The notes under the pieces were generated by a model. That model saw only the letters and a list, made by a program, of their open reading frames with translations. It ran no database searches and was not told the DNA's origin. DNA of 64,000 nt from Pseudogymnoascus destructans (taxonomy: Eukaryota > Ascomycota > Leotiomycetes > Thelebolales > Thelebolaceae), in contig NW_020167539.1 in assembly GCF_001641265.1 (NCBI RefSeq), forward strand, positions 558,001-622,000, given 5' to 3'. Position 1 is the stretch's first letter. Each line of letters begins with the position of its first letter. A program made the translations under genes and the position numbers. Positions 1 to 11,388 of this stretch are shown piece after piece.

Positions 1-620
1 ATAATGCCCAAGGCAAAAGACTTCCCGTGGCCTGCAACAAGATCTCGGACAATTTCTCCATCAAGTCTTGCGATTACCAAAGACAGGTACGTGCGAAGAA
101 GTAGGAAAACGCCGTGGCTTAGCAAGAGGCCCGTCTCCTTACTACGCCACCTGGGTATCATAATGCTCAAAAGGCTCAGGAACTGGTGAAGAAATGCTAG
201 GTTAAGACCGGGCTTTGCCTGAAGATGTGGCGTAGGCTGGCCATCTACCATTCCAGAGGCGCGCGGTGGATTAAGGAATAGCCGGCGATGAGCGTCGAAG
301 GTCGTAGGCTTTGTCGGGTGAATTGTAACCTTTGATGTCGCGTCCCCATAGGGTACGACAAGTGTCCTTGACCCATCTTTGTTTTTGAGCCCGGAATTAC
401 TTCGTAGCAAGCGTCGGCCCTCCTCCTTCTCGGAGGCCTTCTTCTTCCACCATCGCCGTCCTCCGGCTCCACTGGCAATAATTGACAGGAGGAGCGCAAG
501 TGTAGCCAGCAGGCGCGTAGATCGGGAAGTTGCCTTATATTTTCCGATGAACAGCTTCGTATAATAGGCGTGCAGGCGTTTGAGAGGCTCGACCCCCCTC
601 AGTGTAGATTGTACAGCCAT
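1..620 (-). CDS. pxa1: Peroxisomal ABC transporter, PXA1/ABCD family, N-terminal part (cut by window edge)
   Basis: An open frame runs leftward from an ATG at 620 to base 1 with no stop, about 206 codons, so the gene continues outside the window. The protein starts MAVQSTLRGVEPLKRLHAYY, has a hydrophobic stretch (about residues 42-55), then a lysine/arginine-rich segment. It then enters the transmembrane domain with the motif LDGEIVRDLVAGHGKSF near residues 184-200, typical of ABCD half-transporters. Family members (yeast Pxa1/Pxa2, human ALDP) import activated long-chain fatty acids into peroxisomes for beta-oxidation. The ATP-binding half is outside the window. No intron is needed in the visible part. 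Yeast Pxa1 against Pxa2 assignment is an inference from overall look; the ABCD family call is firmer. Confidence 0.82.
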   Translation of the reverse strand, partial: MAVQSTLRGVEPLKRLHAYYTKLFIGKYKATSRSTRLLATLALLLSIIASGAGGRRWWKKKASEKEEGRRLLRSNSGLKNKDGSRTLVVPYGDATSKVTIHPTKPTTFDAHRRLFLNPPRASGMVDGQPTPHLQAKPGLNLAFLHQFLSLLSIMIPRWRSKETGLLLSHGVFLLLRTYLSLVIARLDGEIVRDLVAGHGKSFALGI

Positions 621-1666
621 GTTTGCACTCAAAGGTGTTAAAACCAAGGCGGGTTGTTCTCAGCAATGCCCTTCAATTGGACCCATGATATTCTATCCGG
701 GCCGTTTATGAATCACAGCAGATAGAAGCTTAACAACAAAGCCACCTCTCTCTTATTCACATTATCTTCCCGCTGGCTTCTGGCGACAGGCAGCTGTAGA
801 TGTGCGCGTAGATTGTTGATTGGGATTCGGAGACGTGTAGTTGAAGGCGTTGTAACCGGAGTTGGCGCTGTGCCCGGACGATCCATCATCGATCGACATG
901 TGAAAGGTCGCTAAGGCTCCAAGGCTATGCGGTCATATTTCAGTTTCTAGTGCAGTAGCAAAAGGCCAAAAGGCCAAAAGGCCAAAAGGGGTAATTGTCT
1001 TTTCCCCCGTATGATTGTCCAACGCCCGGTTTGTCTTGGTCGCTGTCCTCCTCGATGGCTAAACCATACTACATAGTAGTATAGTCGTCGTCTCAGTATC
1101 AACACACAACGTCCCACTGTCCTGTGGAACAGACCCATGATGCCCATAATAGTCGTCGTCTCAGTATCAACACACAACGTCCCACTGTTCTGTGGAACGA
1201 GACCCATGATGCCCATAATTGAGGGCAAATAGCCGCCGGGTAAATAGGTCGTCGATGCTTAGACTCGTTGGGGCTCCAGTTGGCTCTTTGGCCTTGTTGA
1301 CCCCCCCACCTATAGCATCCTCAAACCCTCCTTCCGTCACTTTGCCAGTGACTAAACCCAGCTGTACACTGGATGCTGCCTGTCCAAATCCTCGGATTTT
1401 CTTGCGCATGTGTGGTCTTGTCTTCGTAATTGATTGGGATATAAGCTTGGAGACATCGCCTGGTCCCCATTTTGCCCTTCCTGATAAAAACAGCCGTTGA
1501 AATAGCCGGCTTGCCCCATAGTGCTATGAGTATACCACTTATATATACCACCTGCGCCCCTCCCCTCCCACAGAACCGACATTCTGAGCGGCTTGATCCT
1601 GAGTAGAGCGCCTTTTGCTATTATTTTTATACCCTTCCAAACAATCTATAACTGAGTTTCGCAAAG
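621..1666. other. Divergent intergenic region (pxa1 / xylose reductase) with short repeats
   Basis: No convincing gene is seen. It separates two divergently transcribed genes and so should hold both promoters. It contains a run of AAAAGGCC-type 10-bp units at about 959-989 and a tandem duplication of a 68-70 bp unit at about 1082-1149 and 1150-1218. The two copies differ only by a C/T change and a one-base insertion. Confidence 0.6.
1538..1549 (+). promoter_or_regulatory. TATA-like element upstream of xylose reductase
   Basis: The sequence CTTATATATACC lies about 120 bp before the xylose reductase ATG and is followed by a C-rich CT tract (CCCCTCCCCTCCCA, about 1557-1570) that ends close to a plausible transcription start. 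Position and composition fit a fungal core promoter. Not tested. Confidence 0.4.
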
Positions 1667-2743
1667 ATGCCTGTCCCAAACATCAAGCTCAACAATGGCT
1701 TTGAGATGCCACAAGTAGGCCTCGGCCTGTGGAAGGTTGGCAACGATACTTGCGCCGATACCGTCTACAACGCCATCAAGACTGGTTACCGTCTGTTCGA
1801 TGGAGCTTGTGGTGTGGCCCCCCATTCCGCCATTTTGGTTTGCGACAAGACGTGCTAAGCCGCCTTATAGATTACGGAAATGAGGTTGAGGCTGGCCAGG
1901 GTGTTGCCCGTGCCATCAAGGAGGGTCTGGTGAAGCGCGAGGACCTCTTTATCGTCTCCAAGCTGTGGAACAGCTTCCACGACAAGGAGCAGGTCGAGCC
2001 AATTGCCCGCAAGCAGCTCGCTGACTGGGGTATTGAGTACTTCGATCTCTTCTACATCCACTTCCCAATCGCCCTCAAATACGTTGACCCCAAGGTCCGC
2101 TACCCCCCAGGATGGGCTTTCGACGGAAAAGAGGATTACCAACTCAGCAATGCGTCCATCCAAGAGACATGGACCGCGATGGAGTCGTTAGTTGATCAGA
2201 AGCTCGCAAAGAGCATCGGAATTTCCAACTTCCAGGGCGCTCTTATCCTCGACCTTCTCAGATACGCCAAGATCCGCCCGGCTGTCCTCCAGATCGAGCA
2301 CCACCCATACCTTGTCCAGGAGACCCTCGTCAAGCTGGCTAAGGAGCAGGGCCTTGCCGTTACCGCCTACTCCACCTTTGGCCCATCTTCCTTCCTCGAG
2401 CTCGGCTGGCAAAAGACCGCCGATACCCCTCTTCTGTTCGAGCACCCTACCATCACCACCATTGCGAAGAAGCACGAGAAGACACCTGCCCAGATTATCC
2501 TGAGATGGGTCACACAGAGGGGATTGGCTGTTATCCCTAAGAGCAACACCCAGAGCAGACTGGAGCAAAACTTAAATGTTACCGACTTCAACCTCGAGCA
2601 GTCCGAGATTGATGAGATCTCTGGCTTAAACAAGAACCTCAGGTTTAACAACCCAAGTGATGTATGTGCATCTATTCACCCTACAAGTAAAGTAGCTGAC
2701 ACGGCAATTTTAGTACCTCGGCACTCTTCATATTTTCGCGTAG
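1667..2743 (+). CDS. xyl1: NAD(P)H-dependent D-xylose reductase (aldo-keto reductase)
   Basis: Reduces D-xylose to xylitol in the cytosol, the first step of fungal pentose catabolism. Exons 1667-1811, 1871-2661 and 2714-2743 give 321 residues, the usual length of the family. Intron 1 (59 bp) splits the Asp codon of the catalytic DYGNE motif, so reading straight through gives a false stop. Intron 2 restores the conserved end YLGTLHIFA. Visible AKR features are catalytic Asp and Tyr around residues 44-50, Lys in VSKLWNSFH (about 78), His in YIHFPIAL (about 110), and the cofactor motif IPKSNTQSRLEQN near 270. The IPKSN-x-R type is known to accept NADPH. It is transcribed divergently from the pxa1 gene. 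It could act on other aldoses, but the family match is strong. Confidence 0.95.
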
Positions 2744-3147
2744 ATGGGAATGTAGACAGGATTTATCAACAATACATATTATCAAATTTTATCTCTTTGG
2801 CAGCTATGGTCCTTCCTGATGCCCACAGTCTTCTGTTGGGCGCTCTGTGACTGTTGATACCCTCGCCTTGAATGTATCAGAACGCACCGTATGAAACGAT
2901 CGCATTATCGTCATGAGGAGCTGACACTTCAGTGTTTGACTGAAGTCTCCTTTACCAATACATAGTGGCATGTTCTGGTCTTCAAATCATACACTTCTTG
3001 AAGTCCCATTCCCCGTAGTTCAGGCTCTGCTGCGGCTCAACCTGCAAAAGCCACAAATACGTCCTTCATCATCCTCAGCTTGGAACGAAGCCAAATGCAG
3101 CGTGTCTGTGCTTGATGTTGTGGTCCTAGCACATGATATGCAAGTCC
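2744..3147. other. Convergent intergenic spacer, nothing seen
   Basis: The 404 bp between the ends of xylose reductase and SDS22 hold only short out-of-frame ORFs and presumably both 3' untranslated regions. No RNA gene or repeat was recognised. Confidence 0.5.
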
Positions 3148-4385
3148 CTATGTTACTCTCACAAATGCTACGCAAATGTTAGCCATGGTGCTGCCGTGCT
3201 GTGCTGTTTGGTCTTGGGATACTTACTAGCGTCAATCTGTTGTATCTGTGGTAAAGCCAGTCGAACTTTGTTCCTGTACAATGCTGGTTGCCTCAGCTGC
3301 ACGGGGTTGCCCTCAAAATATACTGTGGTCAGCTGTTTCTTATCAGCTAGTTCCTTCTCCACGTCCACAAAGCTATCAATCTTATTGTAGCTTGCCCAGA
3401 GTTCCTCGAGCTGCTCCAAATGCCCCAGGCCAGCCAGGCTGGCAACAGTGTTGTTGCTGATGTCGAGCACTCTTAGTTTATGGTTTTTCTCCAGGCCGGT
3501 GAGGGAGCTCAGAGCATTGTTGGAAATGTATAGTTCTTCCAGGGTTTGTAGATCTTCGAGGCTAGATATCTCGCGGATTCTGTTTGACTGGATGCTGAGA
3601 ATCTTCAACGAAGACAACGACGACAGGCCCTTGATCTCAGTGATCTTGTTCTTCCCAAGCCACAACTCCTCCAGGCCAGTGAGTGTATCGAGGTTCTGAA
3701 TTCCTCGTATTCTGTTCGCAGCAAGCTCGAGATTTCGTAGCTGTGTCAGTCCATCGAGGCCCTCAATCGTACTGATCTTGTTCTGCACGAAGTATAAATC
3801 CGTTAATTTCGTCAAGTGGTTTACACGTTTGATATGCTTGATCTTGTTGAAGCTCAAGTCCAAGCTGGTGAGGTTGGTCAAGTCTTCCAGGCCCTTGATG
3901 TGTGATATTAAATTATCATAAAAGTCCAGGTCCCTCAGAGTTTCCGCAAGGCTTGAGAGCCCTTCGATTTCCGTGATAGCATTTTGTCGCAGGCAAAGGC
4001 GAACAAGCTTCGTGAATCTATCGAGGTTGAGAGAGGGGACCGAGGCGACTCGTGAATGTATGCAATCGATTTCCTCGACATCAGATGGCTCGTCTAGAAG
4101 GAGATCTGTAGATACCCGGTTAGTATGTTTGTCTGTGTGGGCGACCAGAGGGGAGTTTGTGGTCTCATCTCACATACCCTCATCAGGACCGATCTGCTCT
4201 CCCCGTAGGATGTTCTCTTCGTCAGAATACTCTGGGTCGGAAATAGCTTCTGGATTTGTCATAACCGGACGCCTTTCAACGCGTAGCTTCCCATCCCATC
4301 CTTTGCTGTCCCTCGGAGACTTGGGGTGTTGGTCGTCGCTCTGGGGAGCTTGAGGAGGGGTACCTCCCTCAGTTATTCCCACCAT
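3148..4385 (-). CDS. sds22: Protein phosphatase 1 regulatory subunit SDS22 (leucine-rich repeat protein)
   Basis: Nuclear regulator that binds and matures PP1 (Glc7/Dis2), needed for mitotic exit. Exons in coding order are 4385-4178, 4105-3227 and 3167-3148, giving 368 residues. The acidic N-terminus (SDPEYSDEEN) is followed by about eleven 22-residue leucine-rich repeats of the SDS22 type (L..L.L..N.I..I..L..L) and the family cap ending QIDATFVRVT. The last exon is only 20 bp. It is recovered because the direct reading ends in a nonconserved tail, whereas a GTAAGT donor and CTAAC..GTAG acceptor give the conserved end. The start ATG at 4385 is preferred over an upstream in-frame GTG. It is divergent from the BTB gene. 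Confidence 0.95.
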
Positions 4386-5279
4386 TATCGCGGATGGCGC
4401 GGGGATGATTGAAGCCAAGGATCGACGGGTCAGGTTAGGTGGCAGGAGTTTGCGACGATGCACACGTTAGATGTATGACGAGTCAGATTCTTGTCGTGAT
4501 ATGGTATGTAGCTCGGTGAATGAAAGAGCAATAGTGCCTTACTTTAAGGCTCTGGAGGTGGTTTTACTTTCGTTTGGCTGTGTACCGTACAATTAATTCC
4601 CTACAACGCCTTGTTACTCAGCTACACTTTGTGCTTCCTGTCTACTCTTTCCTTTTCCTTGCTCGACTCCATCTTTTATATTCTTACCATTTCCTTCAGG
4701 GCCTCATTTCTGGCGCAACGCCATTTATCTTACCTGCATACTGTACGGTGACTTTCTGTCGCACTGTCACATTCTCGGACCACACTGACCCTCCCATCCT
4801 TGTCAATTGCGAGATTCTGTTGACTCACGGGATCAGGCGTTTGGTTCGCGTAAAGTGGTTGCAGCCAATTCAGGCAAGACGCGTTATCCGGCTCCACGCC
4901 GCGTCTCCCCATTGTTTCCTATAGTAACCTTGGCTGTTTTCCCCTGAATGAGCATATATACTTGCTCTTCTCCCCCTTCTGTCTTCCATCTCCTGTACTA
5001 TATTTCGACTTCGTCTATAGAATATTGGCAATATTGACCATATTCGCGTGTTCCATCAAAATTAAAACCACATCCACTCTCTGAAGGCGTTTGAATAACT
5101 GGATTCTTATCGACTGTGCTTCGACTCGGTCGCTAGGCTACCAACCCGACCGAGACAGCAGTCATAAACCAGAGCCATGTTCACTCGCCGACCGAGTCAG
5201 TCCAAGACAGAAAGCTTCTCAAAGAAAGCCGGTCGATCGAAGGGCTCGTTTCGAGAACACGCTGTTTCGAAGACTCGCC
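4386..5279. other. Divergent promoter region (sds22 / BTB gene)
   Basis: This 894-bp spacer has pyrimidine-rich tracts and no coding signal I trust. The upstream in-frame extension of the BTB reading frame (from 5091) has no ATG and does not look like protein, so it is treated as leader. Confidence 0.45.
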
Positions 5280-6115
5280 ATGAAAAGTCGAGGAGGCCTG
5301 CTGCAGAAGAGAGAGAGAACCCACGCCTTTCAAGGTAAGCAGCATCCCATCAATTCCATCTCATTTCGTAGCTCATTCCATCAAAGCACAATAACCTCCC
5401 CGATAATCACGTTGATCGTGGGTCGAGAGCAACGGATTTTTGCCGCTCACGAAGATGTCTTGAGCCTGTCGCCATTCTTTCAACAAGCCTGCCGAGGCCA
5501 GTTCATGGAGGCTCAAAGCAAACGAATTACATTACCCGATGAAGAACCCGAGATTTTCTCGTCGGTTCTCGAATATCTATACAAAGGGGATTATTATCCC
5601 CGACTTGCGTTCAACAAACGCAAGAATACCTGGGAGCTCGAGCAAAGCCAGGAGGTTGGAGCCCCAGCGATGGAATCAACAGTGTACCACCATGGAATAG
5701 AAGGTGAGGTTTTAAAGGATACCGTTATATACTGCACGGCGGAGAAGTATGGACTTGAAGAGTTGAAGAAGGTGGCTCTGCGCAAGCAAGGCCTCCAGTC
5801 GGGTATTCAGTGCAGTACCATCCTCGCATCGGCACGTTATGCCTATGCCAACACTCCGGATACGGACTCAAAGCTACGAGCCCATTATCTGGCATTAATT
5901 ATTAGAAGCCGTGGAACGTTCAAGCGAAGCGGAACGATGCAACTCGAGATGCATACGGGAGGTAGCCAGCTGTTCTTCGATCTCTTCGTTGCTCTTTGCA
6001 ACCATGTCGACGACGTGGCTAGCGCTGCGTAAGTTTCTCTTGCCAAGTATGTCACTCACCCGCATATCTAACGTCAGTGTATAGGAACTCGCCACGCAGT
6101 GTTCGACGCATGTAG
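5280..6115 (+). CDS. BTB/POZ domain protein
   Basis: Exons 5280-6028 and 6085-6115 give 259 residues. A BTB/POZ fold is seen from about residues 35 to 100: SPIITLIVG, then FAAHEDVLSLSPFF (the usual H..vL...S.fF core), then ITLPDEEPEIFSSVLEYLY. A helical tail follows (YCTAEKYGLEELK). This is the common fungal BTB-only architecture. Such proteins often act as Cullin-3 adaptors or transcription partners, but the substrate here is unknown. The small second exon is inferred from a CTAAC branch site and TATAG acceptor; without it the protein ends two residues after the splice site. A possible GTAAGC..TAG intron at 5334-5370 was not used because its 37 bp would break the frame. Confidence 0.8.
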
Positions 6116-7006
6116 ACAACATCTCTTGGGCGTTACGGATTTCAGATTTCTTCATTTCTCGACTTTCATTAACCGATTTTGTGGCAAAAAGCATGTCCTG
6201 ATAGTTTTATGGGGCGTTTTGGGAAAGTGTACAAATTCTCTTCTTACTTGCTTGAGGCTTGGTGCCTCGCGATACCTTTGAGACGGGGATTGGAGTGGTG
6301 ATGGTGTCACGTCATTGTTGACAGTGTTTGGGCATTGTTGTGCTGATGATAACTGTGCTTGTGAAAATGATAGTTGCAGCTGTGGAAGAGACATCTCCTG
6401 TTTTGAGTAAGAGACAATCCAAATTGAATGTATTATTATTTATGACTCAACGTTTGGAAGCGTTAAGAGTTGGCCATGAGGACTAAACCTTTGGCATAGA
6501 TAGATACACAGTCGTTGTTTAGTGACAGTGCCTTTTCATACGTGCTGGGCTCGGTTGAAGGCAACATGTGATATTGAACTCTTCTCCACTATTCTCGTGT
6601 GCTTCTTTGAGTACCGCTACGGTAAAATATTTCCTGCTGCAAATGATGATTCCATTAGTATATTCCATGCAGTCTACGGCCTAAAATGTTTATGGGATGC
6701 ATGTTTTAGCCATTAACACTCAACCCGGAGATACCAAGCGACACTATATGATACCTGCTTAATGCATTATTGACCATCATTATCTGCAACTGTGCCAGCA
6801 TCCCAGTATACAAAGCAGCTAATCATCTTCCCGTGGCATTCGTCGGTAGCAAAGCCATTTATTGGCACATGTGCCAGCACACCCCGGGTTTATTTCAGGA
6901 GTCCATAAGTAGAACCAATCCAGTTCTATCCCGCGGACAACGTGTTGGCGCAGGACATCGCCCATTTCTCTATTCTGTCTCTTGGGACCAATTCTTTGTA
7001 ACCACT
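6116..7006. other. Intergenic region between convergent genes, nothing seen
   Basis: This 891-bp AT-rich stretch holds the 3' flanks of the BTB gene and CSN12. Only short unconvincing ORFs are present, with no RNA gene or repeat recognised. Confidence 0.45.
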
Positions 7007-8818
7007 TCATATGCCTGTTCCTGGAAACGCGCCGCCTTTGCTCAAAACGACGATTCCGCGCTCTCGGGCGATATATCCTTTCATGAGGTTCTATTGTAAT
7101 AATGTTAGTAATTGCACTATTTGTGGAGTAGTGAAGGAAGACAAGTGATGGGCCTGGGTTGGAAAGTCTACAAGTAGATGTCCCAAAAGGCTCCGACGCC
7201 CGGCACATCATTCGGTTGAAACACTGACCTTGTATATAATATTTGCCAGTAAACATTCGACTTCATCGTCATCTAGCTTCTCCTTGTTTCCGATACTGAT
7301 CGCTGCGCTGAATTCTGCGACAGTAACTCGAGTCCGCCTCACCGGCACAGAGCTTTCGTCGTTGGGTTCTTCAAACCCACCCGCTATGAATACATTCCGC
7401 AAGAGGTTTCGCAGTGCAATATCCCTACCTCGTTCTAGAGTTAGGTAAATACGACGCTTGACAAACTCGTCTTCCCCTGCTGCAAGCGCATTATCAAATC
7501 CGGTCAAGTCCCCACGCTTGATGCATCGAGAAAGCGGTAAAAATAGTTTTTGGAGCCGTGGGTAAGGGGCGAGCAGTGTTTCGGTCGGGAGAGTGTGCGT
7601 AGTAAGAAGGTGGCAAGGTATGAGATATGTCAAAATAAGTCTTGTGAAAAGTCAGTAATCATATCATAAGCAACTGGTGAATTTCTCACTCCTTGTTCCG
7701 GGTGGATTGCTTGTGACACAATTCCCACGCTTGTGTCAGAAAAGCTTCTGCCTAAGATACTCGTCAGATATGCCCAAACATATAAGGAATGGGATCAAGT
7801 ACCTGTTTGTAGTCTTCTTCTAGAAACTGAATGACGCCCATGTAATACTTAAACGTTACTTGATGGGATTTCGGGAAAGACTCGACATCCGGTATATCAC
7901 CTCGGGAAGCCTGAAGAGCCCTGATGATGTTCTTGGACAATGCCACGGAGTTAAGTTTGAAGTAGGTCTTAAACAGGAGGTTGACGATATTGTATATGCC
8001 CCATTTGCGTGAATCTTCGAGAGGGGCCCTAATAAAGATTAGAAACCACCGGTGATAAATTTGGAGATGCTGTACCTATCGCTAACGCACAACTGGAACA
8101 TTCGATTCAAGACTCGGGCCGCATCCTCGAGTTTTTCGTTCTTTCCGGTATCTGGATTGAAGTCATCTTGGAAGTCTATGGCCTTGTCCGTGTTACCGCC
8201 TGCAGCATCGGCTTTTATGGCAAATATCCGCAAGTATTTTCCACTGATGTAGAGGCACGGAATGGTCCATGCTTCAAAACATCCAGTACTATATCCGCGA
8301 ATGATCGCGTTCGTCATCTCCTTCCAAGTCTCATAGACAGCGACCCAGTTGACCTGTCAAAGGTCAGTTAATGAAACATATAGGCCGTGGTAGCTATGAA
8401 TGCGGCCTTGCAGAATCAATTCCGCAGCGTGTATGGAGTATCGTGACGGACAACATAGGCACGCTTTGCCTGCTTTAAAAGGAAATTTGAGACCAGGAAA
8501 TGCGGAAATATTTCTGACCGGTGAATTGGTTTTCTGGGCATCTTCGGCCTTTATGATCTCACCAACAGCTGTCCAATAAGCGGTATAGACATCGACCCAT
8601 GCCTTTCCTTCCTCGGTGGAAAGTCTGAGAGTAGACTGTCTATCATACAACACATTGTATTGGATGTCACCTTTGACATTCGCGGCATTGGTGCTGTTGA
8701 AGAAACTACGCAAGCGCCCGGGTTCTTCAGAGGGTGAAATTGATAGGAGGGTATCAGACAGCTGGTATCCGTTACCAGCAATGTGGGCCTCTCGGAAGTT
8801 TTTGAAAATAGACTCCAT
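7007..8818 (-). CDS. csn12: CSN12 / Thp1-like PCI-domain protein
   Basis: PCI-domain protein of the Csn12/PCID2/Thp1 family, linked to the COP9 signalosome and, through Thp1 relatives, to TREX-2 mRNA export. Exons in coding order: 8818-8519, 8353-8076, 8028-7803, 7751-7690, 7640-7229 and 7090-7007, giving 453 residues. Conserved blocks include WVAVYETWKEMTNAIIRGY, LEDAARVLNRMF.LCVSDRAP, LSKNIIRALQASRGD, KELILTYLIPCHLL, the winged-helix region ERGRDIALRNLLRNVF, and a C-terminus ending GIVVLSKGGAFPGTGI. All five introns keep frame. The long first intron (165 bp) reads open for about 55 codons but does not match the family. CSN12 is head-to-head with the eL20 gene. Confidence 0.93.
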
Positions 8819-9575
8819 TTCAATCGGTGTTTATTGTCATCTGGGTGTTTTGTCTGAACCACACTCAGATTTGCACGACAGGGACCAAAGCCCAGTATGT
8901 CTCCCAACTAGGGAAGTTGTGTCGATTGGTTGTGAAGATGCGACATAAACAATGGATTTCAAAACAGAAGTGTTCAGAAGTTGGCACCCAATCTATCTGG
9001 TTTCGTCTTTGGCTTCCCGAACAGCCACGAGAAATAGCAGGCGAAGGTGTAATGTAAGATGGTTCAGTCAACCCAGGAGGTCAATGTGAACAAAGTGGGA
9101 TGCCGCTTCGAATGCAAACAGTCAGTCAATATCACGTGCCGTAAACCGTGCCAAGCCGTCGCCCCTCACAGCGTCAGTGGTCGGTCGTCAAAACGGTTAA
9201 TCCTGACAAAACTAAAGCCTATATACTGTAAAGTAACCTCGTCGCAGTTATCTTTTCATCCCAGTGCTGGCGTCTGACAGCATCAAAAACAGGGACCACC
9301 TCCCGTTGAAGGCACTAATAAGGTTCACAATATTATTCGCTCAAGGGTCAAGGGCTACCACTTCTTGCGGCTAATTTCGCGCCTGTCGCTTGTAGCCTGT
9401 TTCGCTTGTGCTGTGCACATCACGTGGAGAATATTCGCTTAATCCTCCCACAAACCTTTTCGAGCATTTCCGAACAACCAACATAACGACAACAATCTCG
9501 GCCAGCACTTCAAGGTCAGTTTCCAGGCATATCCAGAGTCCATAATCAGAGAATTTTGCGCTGACAGACTTACAG
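8819..9575. other. Divergent promoter region (csn12 / eL20)
   Basis: This 757-bp stretch separates two genes read away from each other and must include the ribosomal-protein promoter. No homology to protein, RNA or repeats was recognised. Confidence 0.45.
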
Positions 9576-10604
9576 ATGGGTAAGCAACGATTTTCATTCC
9601 CCAATTCCACTACAAAGGACACCATCGGACAAACAACACTCGACGACAAATTCTTGACATGGCGCACAATTTGAGCAACAAGAGCGGGAATCAAGGCCAG
9701 GCATGAACGAGAGTTCTATGAAAAGATCCTAGGAATTGTTGGATGCCCACTGGATATTGTTGCGAAATTACTTGCGGATTGAAGCAGAATCTACAACGTC
9801 TGCTCATGGACGACCGTCGACATTCGCAGCGCCCAATACGTGAGTGTTCACGGGTTGGCCTGTGTTTTCCAGGAACAGCGCCAATCGCCATGTCAAGAAT
9901 GGAGTTGTCGATGCCACCGAGTCGCCAAGAACGTTGCTCAGCAAAAGTACCAGGCTAACTAGATTTCAATACAGGTCGCCTCACAGAATACCAGGTCATC
10001 GGCCGCCATCTGCCCACCGAGGCAAACCCAGCGCCAAAGCTGTACCGCATGCGCATATTTGCGCCTAACACTGTGGTCGCCAAGTCCCGCTTCTGGTACT
10101 TCTTGATGAAGCTCCGCAAGGTCAAGAAGGCCAACGGTGAGATCGTCAGCTTGAACGTGGTATGTTCAACTCGTTTGCATGAGATATTCCATATAATTAA
10201 CCCAAAATTGTAGATCCACGAGAAGCGCCCTCTCAAGGTCAAGAACTTCGGTATCTGGATCCGTTACGATTCTCGTTCCGGCACCCACAACATGTACAAG
10301 GAGTACCGTGAGATGTCGAGAACAGATGCTGTTGAGGCTCTCTACCAGGATATGGCTGCGAGGCACAGATCTCGTTTCCGCTCCATTCACGTAAGTCCCC
10401 GATGATACTAGATTTTGCCCAGTCATACTCACGGAATTTGTGTAGATTCTCAAGGTCATTGAGCTTGAGAAGACCGACGACGTCAAGCGCCCTTACATCA
10501 AGCAACTTCTCACCAAGGACCTCAAATTCCCTCTTCCTCACCGTGTTTCCAAGGCCGCTGGCACCAAGCTGTTCACCAGCAAGCGACCATCCACTTTCTA
10601 CTAA
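9576..10604 (+). CDS. RPL20: 60S ribosomal protein eL20 (L18a/L20)
   Basis: Large-subunit ribosomal protein eL20. Exons 9576-9579, 9975-10159, 10214-10390 and 10446-10604 give 174 residues, the expected fungal length. Exon 1 contains only ATG plus one base, followed by a 395-bp intron, a typical ribosomal-protein layout. The spliced start is MGRLTEYQVIGRHLP, with later blocks LYRMRIFAPNTVVAKSRFWY, FGIWIRYDSRSGTHNMYKEY and the C-terminal KLFTSKRPSTFY. The large first intron was checked for box C/D or H/ACA motifs and none was convincing. Confidence 0.97.
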
Positions 10605-11388
10605 AGGAGCAATACTGGAAGGAGGGCTGGATCGGGATAGATTGAGATGGTCTTTTAATGCAAACCAGTTGTCATTCTAGCTTTCGCGTTAAATACAGAT
10701 CTCGAGGCTCGATCCACGATGGGACAATGAAACATTTGAAAGTAGTTCGGTCGTATATAATGATAGTGATGTCCAACCCATATGTGGTTATGAAAGTGAT
10801 GTTCAACTCATATTTCGCTGTGTTAAAAGAGATGTCCTCGCGTTTCTACGTGCTTCACTTGAAACTATGAACAATATCTCTGGCAATAAATGCATTATAC
10901 TGTAGCCCCTCTGTTTGTGCCAAGTAATGCAGTAGTATGTCAGAAGGTGAATTGGCACTGCAGCCAGCCATTGATGTCGATGGTGCACTTCAGTGTAAAA
11001 CCTCGAACCCACGTGATTACGAAGATAGCAAACTGTGATTTCTGAGCGCGAACCAAACGGCCTATACTTATGCCGTGGTCCCGAAGCTATTCTACGTAGA
11101 AAACTACACTAATCCATTCCAGGTTTCAGGATGTCGTTGCCTGATTCTTGGGGCTAGAATCACAAAACAACCACTCAAGCTATCGTCCGAGAGATTGAAT
11201 TGCAAAGTGATGAAATTGCTGCTCGCTATTTGACAACTAGCGTATTACCCATAGTCCCTTAATTGACCTGGCTTCTCAGCTACAATCCTTATCAACAGCC
11301 TCACTACGACGCCACCCGTGGATATCTAATCCAGACGACTTGTTGGTACATGTAGGAAACTGACCTGCCATCTGCTCATCCCGGCATC
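10605..11388. other. Intergenic region, nothing seen
   Basis: This 784 bp holds the eL20 3' flank and the promoter of the SRA gene. It has a loosely repeated ATATAATGATAGTGATGTCCAACCC / TATGAAAGTGATGTTCAACTC pair near 10755-10815 but no gene or RNA that I can support. Confidence 0.45.

Noticed and set aside
5334..5370. Possible intron with GTAAGC donor and TTTCGTAG acceptor in the BTB gene
   Set aside because: Its 37-bp length is not a multiple of three and splicing would destroy the BTB frame.
8357..8518. Extension of CSN12 exon 1 through the open frame
   Set aside because: The open sequence does not match the family, and splicing GTCAGA..GACAG joins the conserved blocks in frame.
9580..9974. 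Intronic snoRNA in the eL20 first intron
   Set aside because: No convincing C/D (RUGAUGA..CUGA) or H/ACA boxes with pairing stems could be found by eye.
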